DNA from: Bacteroidaceae bacterium
GTDB lineage: Bacteria > Bacteroidota > Bacteroidia > Bacteroidales > Bacteroidaceae
DNA length: 64,000 bases
NCBI GenBank assembly: GCA_017524545.1
Contig: JAFXVN010000016.1
Span: 1-64,000 of the forward strand
Direction: 5' to 3'
Shown here: piece after piece, positions 1 to 7,563 of the stretch
Layout: every line of letters begins with the position of its first letter
How positions within the stretch are numbered: position 1 is the first letter of the stretch
Notes under the pieces: model-generated
What the model was told of the DNA's origin: nothing
Databases searched by the model: none
The model's input: only the letters and a program-made list of their open reading frames with translations
Translations under genes and position numbers: made by a program

Positions 1-555
1 CTCACAGCCAACTACAATACAACATACTGCTTGGAGAACTGTATGCTCCAACCCGCACAGAAGAACGGCTACTCCACAGGTGTCGTGTTCAGAGCAACGG
101 TAGTACCCTATAACAATGTTTATAAGCTCAACGCCGCCAACGCGCTGGAGGTTGTCACCGACCCGGCACAATATCCCGATGTGCTGCACTACTACGACTA
201 CAAGTTCTTCGCTTCCCCCGAAGCCCTGCAGGCATACATCCGCAGCACAGGTGGCTCCGGCGAGTTCGAAGACCTCAAATTCGAGAAGACCGATGCCGGC
301 TACCGCTGCTACTATAAGTACTGGATTCGCCACGAGGACAACAGCAGGCCTACGGAAATGGGCGTGATGGAATTCGCCGTCGTGCGCAACAACCTCTATC
401 GCCTGTATGTGACCAATGTCTCCGGCCTTGGAGAAGGTGGCAATGGAACAATTAACGTGGATCCCGACATCCCCGACGAGGGTGAAGCCAGCCTTCAGGT
501 TGATTTGAAAGTTAAGCCTTGGATTGTTAGAGAACAAATTGACATTGTGCTTTGA
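1..555 (+). CDS. Mfa1-type fimbrilin, 5' end outside the window
   Basis: The reading frame is open to base 1, so this is the C-terminal part (about 184 residues) of a larger protein. It carries the Mfa1 C-terminal pattern: QKNGYSTGVVFRA, then YYKYWIRHEDN and FAVVRNNLYRLYVTNVSGLG. It ends in a hydrophobic alternating tail (VDLKVKPWIVREQIDIVL), which fits the donor strand that Bacteroidales fimbrilins insert into the neighbouring subunit. Family knowledge: such subunits are secreted as lipoproteins, proteolytically matured and polymerised on the cell surface. Its stop overlaps the start of the anchor-like gene, so the two are translationally coupled. The same C-terminal block recurs in the third gene of this operon. 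An internal TTG at 31 is not a start. Confidence 0.85.
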   Translation, partial: LTANYNTTYCLENCMLQPAQKNGYSTGVVFRATVVPYNNVYKLNAANALEVVTDPAQYPDVLHYYDYKFFASPEALQAYIRSTGGSGEFEDLKFEKTDAGYRCYYKYWIRHEDNSRPTEMGVMEFAVVRNNLYRLYVTNVSGLGEGGNGTINVDPDIPDEGEASLQVDLKVKPWIVREQIDIVL

Positions 556-1517
556 AACAGACATTATCCATATTCTTCATCCTGCTGCTCACCTCGTGCG
601 CGTGGGTTAACGATGACAACGACGATTGCCCAGACGGCTTTTGGCTGAATCTGCACTACACATACAACATCCTTGATGTGGAAGCAGCGCCAAGACATGT
701 GCAGGAAGTCTCCATCTATGTCTATGACGCAGCGGGCAACTACATCAAACGCCTGAATGTGAACAAGGCAGAGCTGGATGCTAACAGCTACCGCGTCAGA
801 GTGGACGGGCTAACAGAGGGCGACTACCAGTTTGTGGTTTGGAGCGGTGTCGTGAACAACGAGTATGCCGTTTCCGGAGACGTGGAGACAATGGATAAGT
901 TTCGTGTTTCACTCTCCAGCCAGACAACAAGCTACGCAAGCAAACTGCCAGACTTGTACTTCGGCAGCCTGTCCTCTGTGCATTATGACATGAATTACGC
1001 AACCCACGATGTCTATCTGATGAAGAACACGAACCAGTTGTCGTGCATCGTGGTGCCGTCAAGCCCGAGTGTCACCATCAAGCCTGAGAGCGTCACCCTA
1101 AGGATTGAGTCGGCCAACGCAACGATGGATGCCCACAACAACATCGCATCCGACAGGGTAATGACCTACGAACCGTTCGCAAAGGAAACCGTCACCATCA
1201 ACGACCCGGATTTCGGCACCCTGAACGGCACAACCTTCAGTGTCTCCACCCTGCGACTGATGGAGGGCCTCGACTGCCGCATCATCCTCGAGAACACAGA
1301 AACGGGCAGACAGGTGTTCAATGTGTCCTTCCCCGAGTACGTCGGCATGATAGGCGCATACTACACGAATCTGGGGAAAGCGCTGTCGCTACAGGAATAT
1401 CTGGACAGGCAGGACTTCTATACCGTGGTGTTCTTCCTCTCTGCAGAACTCGATGCACTCATGCAGTTGGAAGTCAACAACTGGAGAATCAGGGCTAATA
1501 ACCATCTAAAGTTATAA
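552..1517 (+). CDS. Mfa2/FimB-type fimbrial anchor lipoprotein
   Basis: A 321-residue protein beginning with a lipoprotein signal whose lipobox is LLTSC (Cys at residue 16). The body has the FimB/Mfa2 pattern, with a V.I.VYD..G.Y..... strand near residue 55 and VDGLTEGDYQFVVWSG near residue 100. Family knowledge: Mfa2 and FimB anchor the fimbrial shaft in the outer membrane and limit its length. The start is a TTG overlapping the stop of the fimbrilin gene; no ATG lies nearby in frame, and the signal peptide begins right at this codon. The next gene starts 5 bp downstream, also with TTG, so the three are one operon. Confidence 0.85.
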   Translation: MKQTLSIFFILLLTSCAWVNDDNDDCPDGFWLNLHYTYNILDVEAAPRHVQEVSIYVYDAAGNYIKRLNVNKAELDANSYRVRVDGLTEGDYQFVVWSGVVNNEYAVSGDVETMDKFRVSLSSQTTSYASKLPDLYFGSLSSVHYDMNYATHDVYLMKNTNQLSCIVVPSSPSVTIKPESVTLRIESANATMDAHNNIASDRVMTYEPFAKETVTINDPDFGTLNGTTFSVSTLRLMEGLDCRIILENTETGRQVFNVSFPEYVGMIGAYYTNLGKALSLQEYLDRQDFYTVVFFLSAELDALMQLEVNNWRIRANNHLKL

Positions 1518-1521
1518 GGTT

Positions 1522-3411
1522 TTGAAGCTACGCTGTCATTCATACGTTGCACTATTGTTAGCAGTCTTTTCCCTCACCGTTCTGTCCGCTTGTCGGGAGG
1601 ATGAGGCAGAGGGAGAGAAGGCTGGTGTGCGCGAGCTTGTGAAGGTGGGCGACATGGTTCCCGAGTTCACACTCACCGATGCTGACGGACAAGAAATCAC
1701 GTCATCATCGCTGCGGGGAAAAACCTTCCTGCTTAGCTTCTTCGACACCACCTGCCCCGATTGCCAGAAAGAGCTTCCCGTCTTGCAGCAAATCTACGAG
1801 ACCTACAAGGACGTAGTGCCCGTGCTGAATGTGCCGAGAAGCCAGACGCTCGACGTAGCGAAGGCATATTGGAGCCAGGCTGGGCTGACCATGCCGCTCT
1901 ATTCCGCCACAGACAACGCGCTCTACTACAAGTTTGCCACATCGGGCATCCCCCGCACATACGTTGTGGATGGAGATGGCTTGGTGCGTGCCGTCATGAC
2001 AGACTCGCCTCTGGCCGACTTTACCACCATCGACGACGTGCTGCGCCCTCTGGCTGGTAGCGAAGGGGAGGTGGAGAGTGGCTATACCCGCCTCATTCTG
2101 AAGCTGAAGCTTCCTGCCCCGGACAGAGGAGAGGAGGGAGAATTCTTCAAGAACGAATACCTCATAAGCCATTTCGCGATATACCTCTTCGACTCGAAGA
2201 CAAAGAATTACGTCACAAAAGCAACCGTTGACGACCCAGAGCCTGTTGACGCTTCCGACCATAATTACGACGCGGGATATGACATCACATATATTATCCG
2301 TTCAATGAGGGTCAAGGTGGGCTTGTACGATATCTTTGCCGTTGCAAACTACGACAAGATTCCGGACGACATCGAGAACGAAAAGGCTTTTCTCAACCTG
2401 ATAGATACTGAAAGCTACCCGACAGGCATCGAACCCTACATTCCAGAAAAGGGAGCGATAATGTCCAATCACGCAAACTCGCTGCTGAAAACCGACCTGA
2501 CACCCTGGGACGGCAAGAACTGCTATGTGAAGATAGAAATGGAGCGTGTATTGGCAAAGCTGCAAATCGGCATCAAAGAGCAGTTATTCGAGTTGAGGGA
2601 CTATCATAACGAGAAATATGCTGACGTAAAGATTACCAACTATAAGCTGGTGAACCTGAACAAGTGCTTCTACCTCTTCCAGCATACGGACCGAATGGAA
2701 GAACTCACCGAACAGCCTGACTTCAGAAAGGCCGAAGACTTCACGGAATACGAGGATGAAAACGGACAGTACATCGTGGATCCTCACTTCTACGACAAGA
2801 AAGCCGACGAGTCCACCATTGCCAGTCTCGGCAGCATCTATGCCTCATGGTTCGGCGACTTCAACACCGATAATTTTGCCGCCATGCCACCAGCTGGCAC
2901 ATACGGTTATGCCTACATTATGGAGAACACCTCGTTCAAGACGAGCCAGAAGAACGGCTATTCCGCTGGCATCGTGTTCAAGGCTGCCGTGAGTCCCGTC
3001 TCTGTCTGGCTCTACGATGTAAATAGCAACTCGCTGAAGAAAGAAGCCCGTCCCGAATACTGGGGTGATGCCATCTATCTCTACAAAAACCAATTCTATG
3101 GCTCCATACAGGCCATCAATGCAGGGTCATCCTTAGGGCTTGACGAATTGGCACATTATACGAACCAACAGCTCAAGAACTACGGCATCAAAAAGTGCAG
3201 TTTCAACCAGGGCGTATATGAGACCTATTATACCTATTGGATTAGGCACCGCATGAATTCAACAAACCCGATGGGCCCCATGAGCTATGGCATTGGAAGG
3301 AACAACTTCTACAAGATACGCATCGCAGGCGTAAGCGGTCTCGGTGACAGCATGATTGAACCCGAAATCGCCCGCGACAACTACCCCAACTCCTACCTCG
3401 ACATCGAATAA
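1522..3411 (+). CDS. Lipoprotein fusing a TlpA-like thioredoxin domain to a Mfa1-like fimbrilin
   Basis: 629 residues. Residues 1-24 form a lipoprotein signal (VLSAC, Cys24). Residues 40-175 are a TlpA/AhpC-type redoxin: VGDMVPEFTLTDADG, the active site DTTCPDC (Cys78 and Cys81), and a cis-Pro loop SGIPRTYVVDGDG. From about residue 185 the protein becomes a Mfa1-like fimbrilin, with QKNGYSAGIVFKA, YYTYWIRHRMN and IGRNNFYKIRIAGVSGLG shared with the first gene of the operon. The fimbrilin part stops at SYLDIE, lacking the hydrophobic donor-strand tail seen in the first gene. I infer a terminal (tip or base) subunit that cannot pass a strand on, carrying a thiol-disulfide module. The start is TTG, 5 bp after the anchor gene. 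A strong hairpin follows. Confidence 0.85.
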   Translation: MKLRCHSYVALLLAVFSLTVLSACREDEAEGEKAGVRELVKVGDMVPEFTLTDADGQEITSSSLRGKTFLLSFFDTTCPDCQKELPVLQQIYETYKDVVPVLNVPRSQTLDVAKAYWSQAGLTMPLYSATDNALYYKFATSGIPRTYVVDGDGLVRAVMTDSPLADFTTIDDVLRPLAGSEGEVESGYTRLILKLKLPAPDRGEEGEFFKNEYLISHFAIYLFDSKTKNYVTKATVDDPEPVDASDHNYDAGYDITYIIRSMRVKVGLYDIFAVANYDKIPDDIENEKAFLNLIDTESYPTGIEPYIPEKGAIMSNHANSLLKTDLTPWDGKNCYVKIEMERVLAKLQIGIKEQLFELRDYHNEKYADVKITNYKLVNLNKCFYLFQHTDRMEELTEQPDFRKAEDFTEYEDENGQYIVDPHFYDKKADESTIASLGSIYASWFGDFNTDNFAAMPPAGTYGYAYIMENTSFKTSQKNGYSAGIVFKAAVSPVSVWLYDVNSNSLKKEARPEYWGDAIYLYKNQFYGSIQAINAGSSLGLDELAHYTNQQLKNYGIKKCSFNQGVYETYYTYWIRHRMNSTNPMGPMSYGIGRNNFYKIRIAGVSGLGDSMIEPEIARDNYPNSYLDIE

Positions 3412-3428
3412 AGCAGCCCGATTGGTCT

Positions 3429-3480
3429 GACCAGTCTGACATGTCCGACGAGTCGGACGAGTCGGACTGGTCTATCTTCT
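3429..3480 (+). terminator. Rho-independent terminator of the fimbrial operon
   Basis: Nested inverted repeats: outer GACCAGTC (3429-3436) with GACTGGTC (3465-3472), inner GTCCGAC (3443-3449) with GTCGGAC (3452-3458). They are followed by the T-rich run TATCTTCTTTT. The hairpin sits 18 bp after the stop of the fusion gene. Confidence 0.7.
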
Positions 3481-3515
3481 TTTATCCATAAAGCAAGCGG
3501 AGCTTGCAAAACTTA

Positions 3516-3808
3516 ACCCAATCGGTCATTAGATGTTTTTCAAAGTGTGATGTGGCTGGAAGCCAATACAGCAGAGTAACCAGGGACAACGTGCCGTAAA
3601 ATCATACGGAGCGTGCTCACAAACTTCACATAACGTGTTATAAAACTATTTTCAAGCTTTGAAAATCTATTTTCAAGGCTTGATAATATATTTTCAAAGC
3701 TTGATAATATATTTTCACGCCTTGAAAATAATTATATAACGAGCCTAAAAGACTTTTATGCCGTGTTATGTGGAGCTTTATATCGTGTTTCCCGGGAGTT
3801 TGTTCCCT
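3516..3808. repeat. Dispersed ~300-bp repeat with tandem 21-bp palindromes, copy 1 (4 units)
   Basis: This non-coding stretch is strongly similar to 58288-58600 over its whole length. Its core (3649-3730) has four units of about 21 bp of the form TTTTCAAAGCTTGATAATATA, each an imperfect palindrome centred on an AGCTT or GGCTT step. Conserved flanks include GCAGAGTAACC, GAGCGTGC, AATTATATAACGAGC and GCTTTATATCGTGTTT. No coding potential is apparent. The rest of the 3412-4019 gap holds only the terminator before it and a promoter after it. Confidence 0.8.
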
Positions 3809-3934
3809 GTTGATAAGCGATTTTACTTTGGCTTGTGTTGTACGAAACTTGAGACGCACCGTGTCTAATGAGCTATTTGGATGAAATCATATATTTTTTG
3901 AGGGAACAAACGTGCGGTTTAATTGAAAAAATTG

Positions 3935-3943
3935 TATCTTTGC
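3935..3943 (+). promoter_or_regulatory. Bacteroidetes -7 box for the surface-protein operon
   Basis: TATCTTTGC matches the Bacteroidetes sigma-ABfr -7 consensus TAnnTTTG. It lies 77 bp upstream of the FAS1 gene start at 4020 in an AT-rich stretch. Confidence 0.6.
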
Positions 3944-4019
3944 CATTGGAATTGAGCAACAGGTGTGCTTTTCCTGCAAACAAAGATACATTTTTCACTA
4001 TTACAAACCAATACCAGAC

Positions 4020-5825
4020 ATGAACAAAACACGAAAATGGCTGCTGACCGCGCTGTTCGCCACAGGCTGCGGTGCGGCATGGGCACAAGCCCTGCCTACA
4101 GCCGACACTTCACCCGTACAGTTGGAAATCACCGACCTCTACGGCGACAAACAGGTCGTTCCGCTCACAGACGGCATGACGCTATATTGGCCACAACGCC
4201 TCCTGGAAACCAACTCAGACGAAGGTGCCTTTGCCGTACTTTGCGACAAGGACGGGACACCGATATGGAGCATTCCCGTCAACAGTAAGGACCTGGCCCA
4301 CTTGAAGTTCCTCGGGTCTCCTGCCGCCACCACCCAAGCACAAATGGATGCCTACAAGAACCCCATCAACTGGGACCCTACCATCCGTCTCATATTCAAT
4401 GTTGGCGGCAAGGGATACCTCATTCCAAAGCCCGGCGAACTGCACTTCTCCAGTCCGCTTGGCACCTACGAGCTCGTCACGGCGACTGGCGAGAGCTACA
4501 CCATACCGATGATGGAAACCGAACTGATTCAGTATCAGGACACGATACAGGGCATAGGCGGCTACCTGCAAAAGATAAAGGAAGGGAATGAAGTTTATTA
4601 CGGCGCATTCTACGACGGGCAAGACGGCCGCTACTATAACTACACTTACGAGGACTTCTACGCCCTGATACCCGATGCTACAGACCACAACATCTCGATG
4701 TTTGTGCCTTCGGACGAGGCATTCAGCCATGCGCCGGATCCAACCAGCATCAACAGCCGGACACCTCGGGCTCTCAACTTTTATTTCTATGTAAACTATA
4801 TAAAAGGAGCTGCCTACAAATACGATTTCCAAACTGGAGAATTGGGAGCGCCATTTACTGGCTTTAATGGTTCACTCGACAACACTACAATCGGCAAATA
4901 TCTGGTGATGATGCTGCGCTCCCACACCATCCTGCACAAGGACAAAGCAGGGCTGGACAGCGGCAACGACTACTATCTGGCTTTGGACGGCAGCCCCATC
5001 CGCGTCGTCCGCGAAGGCGGCAAGGTGGTGGGTGTGCAGAGCGCCTTCCACCTTTGGAACCAGCGGCACGGACTCACAGCCGCGAGCGACACAACAGGTG
5101 TTCCGCTCATGCAAGCCGACATAACAAGCCAACGCTCGAAGGGCAACGGGAACATCTTCTGCATCAACAGCACACTGGAAGCCACGCCCAGCTCGGTCTA
5201 TAGCATCCTCTCAGGAAGCGAGCTGGAAGAGGGCGCAGAGAATCCGTTCGCCAAGTTCTACGAGCTGTGCGAAAAAAGCGGTGTCTTTGTCAATAACAAA
5301 GGCGTTTACGACTATGGGCTGGACTTCGTGCGCGATATCCCCTTTACCCTCTATGTGCCCACCAACGAAGCCGTAGAACAGGAAATGGGCGGCATCGTAA
5401 ACGAGATAAACGCCCTCGACCAGCAGATGACTGAAACAGAAGACGACTCCATCCGGCAGGAACTGAACAGCCGAATTGGCGAGAAGAAGGCTATCGTCCG
5501 GGACTTCGTCAAGGCACACATCCAGTTCGGCATTGAGATTGCCGACAAGCTCCCCTGCTCCGGCAGGCACAACACGGCACTCGTCAAGAACGGTTCGCTA
5601 TGCACGCCAAGACTGATGGTGAAGGGCTTGGGGGAAGGCCGGATGACTGTCACCGACGAATGCGGCAACACCCGCAACATCCTCGACGCCCACAAGAACA
5701 TTTTTGTGCGCGAAGCCCACTGCTCCTCCTCTCCCATGAACGTGGCCATGAGGGGTGTCACTCTGGAAACCTATGCCGTAGGTGTCATCCATCAGATAGA
5801 CGGCGTGCTCCGCTACAATCCCTAA
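4020..5825 (+). CDS. Secreted FAS1 (fasciclin)-domain protein
   Basis: 601 residues with a signal peptide ending near AAWAQA. Two fasciclin-like regions can be recognised. Residues about 180-300 contain NISMFVPSDEAF and a HTILH segment. Residues about 420-601 contain IPFTLYVPTNEAV, an HIQFGIEIADKL segment and the closing VIHQIDGVL that ends FAS1 domains. Family knowledge: FAS1 domains mediate adhesion or matrix contacts. The ATG at 4020 is chosen over the open frame from 3963 because the signal peptide starts there and the promoter box lies just upstream. It leads a three-gene set; the next start is 24 bp downstream. The ligand is unknown. Confidence 0.75.
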   Translation: MNKTRKWLLTALFATGCGAAWAQALPTADTSPVQLEITDLYGDKQVVPLTDGMTLYWPQRLLETNSDEGAFAVLCDKDGTPIWSIPVNSKDLAHLKFLGSPAATTQAQMDAYKNPINWDPTIRLIFNVGGKGYLIPKPGELHFSSPLGTYELVTATGESYTIPMMETELIQYQDTIQGIGGYLQKIKEGNEVYYGAFYDGQDGRYYNYTYEDFYALIPDATDHNISMFVPSDEAFSHAPDPTSINSRTPRALNFYFYVNYIKGAAYKYDFQTGELGAPFTGFNGSLDNTTIGKYLVMMLRSHTILHKDKAGLDSGNDYYLALDGSPIRVVREGGKVVGVQSAFHLWNQRHGLTAASDTTGVPLMQADITSQRSKGNGNIFCINSTLEATPSSVYSILSGSELEEGAENPFAKFYELCEKSGVFVNNKGVYDYGLDFVRDIPFTLYVPTNEAVEQEMGGIVNEINALDQQMTETEDDSIRQELNSRIGEKKAIVRDFVKAHIQFGIEIADKLPCSGRHNTALVKNGSLCTPRLMVKGLGEGRMTVTDECGNTRNILDAHKNIFVREAHCSSSPMNVAMRGVTLETYAVGVIHQIDGVLRYNP

Positions 5826-5849
5826 GTCACACGAAAAAAGACAACAACC

Positions 5850-7532
5850 ATGAAACAGAAGATATTCTATTTAATAGCGCTTTCACTTGGCATCAGCATA
5901 GTGACATACGCGCAGGACACCGAACCAATAGACCAGCCCACAGAGGCAGAGACCGTCGTCCAGGAACTACGGAAAGCCCAGGGATTTACCGTCTTCAGCC
6001 GCCTGATAGAGGCCTGTGGCCTGGAGGAAGAACTCAGCAAAGTCCGCGACGAGGCTTACGAACAGGCCTATCTGCAAGGACAAGTAACGGACTTGCCCAG
6101 ACACCCATCCGTGGGTCAAGACGGAACCCTGCCCGAACATCGCTACTACGGCTTCACTCTTTTTGCAGAGACCGATGCCATCTGGGAAGCGCTTTTGGGC
6201 AAACAGGCCGCAGCCATAACCGTGACCGACATCAAGAACTACCTGACTGGCAAGGGACTCTACCCCCAAGGCAACAAGGACGATGACTATACCAACCAGA
6301 ACAACATCGTCAATCTCTTCACCACCTATCACATCCTGCCCGAGCGGCTTGCCCCGGACAGGCTCGTGATTCACTACAACGAATACGGCCGCAACTTCAA
6401 AGAGAAGTATTGCACCATCCCCGTTGAGGAGCTCTACACCACACTGGGGCAGCCGCGCCTGCTGAAGATTTATGAGAGCGCAGAAAGCAAAGGCATCTAT
6501 TTGAACCGCTTCCCCGTCTTGCGGAACGGACGCGGGCAGTTCTCTGCCGCAAACGCACCTGACGACGAGCTACGCAACGACTATCACGAAAGCGGAGCCT
6601 TCCAGCCCGCAAAGGGACAGACGCTGACTGCCGACGAGAACCAGGGTATTCTGGTTGCCACGCGCGACTCGACAGAACAGTATGTCTGCGACAATGTGTC
6701 TGCCATCAACGGTGTCATCTATCCCATCGGCACATTGCTGGCCAACACCGAGAACGTACAGAACCAATTAGGCAGCCAGCGTCTGCGCTTCGATGTCAGC
6801 TCCCTGTTTCCCGAAATGATGAACAACGAAATCAGAAGCCCCAGAGACTATTATCCCTACGGTGCCCGCGATATCCGTGCCTTCCCCGCCAGCACCGACT
6901 ATCCCTATTTCGACAATCTCTACATTGCCCCAGGCTCCCAGTTTTACTATTTGAGCGGGTTTGGCCGTGGATGGGCCAACTATCAAGGTGACGAATTCAA
7001 TATCGTTGGCGACTTCGACTTTACGCTGCAGTTGCCACCCGTTCCTGTCAGCGGCGAATACGAGCTGCGATACGGCATTTCCGCATCTTCCACTGTCCGA
7101 ACCATCGTACAATTCTACCTTGGCAGCGACAAGGAGAACCTGCCTGCCTCAGGGCTTGCTGTGGACATGCGCGTCGGAGGAGTAGAAAAACGTATGCGTT
7201 CTACCACAATAAACAGCAATCTCGGCTGGGAAGAGGAAACGACGGACGAAGCCTACGACCGCCTGGTTGACATACGCCTCCGCGAGAAAGGGTACATGAG
7301 AGGGCCACGGTATTTCCTCACTGGCTACTACACTAATTCCCCCAGTGCCCGCGAAAGGCATTATTGCCTTCGACGCATCGTCTGGAAGGGACATCTGGAA
7401 GCTGGGAAAACATACTATCTGCGCATAAAGGACTGCATGGACGACCCACAGTTAGAACTCCACATGGACTACCTCGAATGGTGCCCCAGCAACGTCTATG
7501 ACAATCCTGAGGTGCCCGAAGACATCTGGTAA
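5850..7532 (+). CDS. Secreted FAS1-like surface protein
   Basis: 560 residues with a signal peptide ending at TYAQ. Residues about 35-185 resemble a fasciclin-like module: an early GFTVFSRLIEACGLEEEL, YYGFTLFAETDAIWEAL, an insert, then NNIVNLFTTYHILPERL. The C-terminal half is beta-rich and not recognised; it contains aromatic segments such as YPYFDNLYIAPGSQFYYLSG and may be a carbohydrate- or ligand-binding module. It sits 24 bp after the first FAS1 gene and 31 bp before the BspA-like gene, so the three are probably co-transcribed. Confidence 0.6.
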   Translation: MKQKIFYLIALSLGISIVTYAQDTEPIDQPTEAETVVQELRKAQGFTVFSRLIEACGLEEELSKVRDEAYEQAYLQGQVTDLPRHPSVGQDGTLPEHRYYGFTLFAETDAIWEALLGKQAAAITVTDIKNYLTGKGLYPQGNKDDDYTNQNNIVNLFTTYHILPERLAPDRLVIHYNEYGRNFKEKYCTIPVEELYTTLGQPRLLKIYESAESKGIYLNRFPVLRNGRGQFSAANAPDDELRNDYHESGAFQPAKGQTLTADENQGILVATRDSTEQYVCDNVSAINGVIYPIGTLLANTENVQNQLGSQRLRFDVSSLFPEMMNNEIRSPRDYYPYGARDIRAFPASTDYPYFDNLYIAPGSQFYYLSGFGRGWANYQGDEFNIVGDFDFTLQLPPVPVSGEYELRYGISASSTVRTIVQFYLGSDKENLPASGLAVDMRVGGVEKRMRSTTINSNLGWEEETTDEAYDRLVDIRLREKGYMRGPRYFLTGYYTNSPSARERHYCLRRIVWKGHLEAGKTYYLRIKDCMDDPQLELHMDYLEWCPSNVYDNPEVPEDIW

Positions 7533-7563
7533 TATCATGAACCACAACGCAAAACACACAAAC

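Noticed and set aside
5600..6286. 228-codon plus-strand frame across the two FAS1 genes
   Set aside because: It runs across a gene boundary in a different frame and shows only Arg/His-rich shadow sequence.
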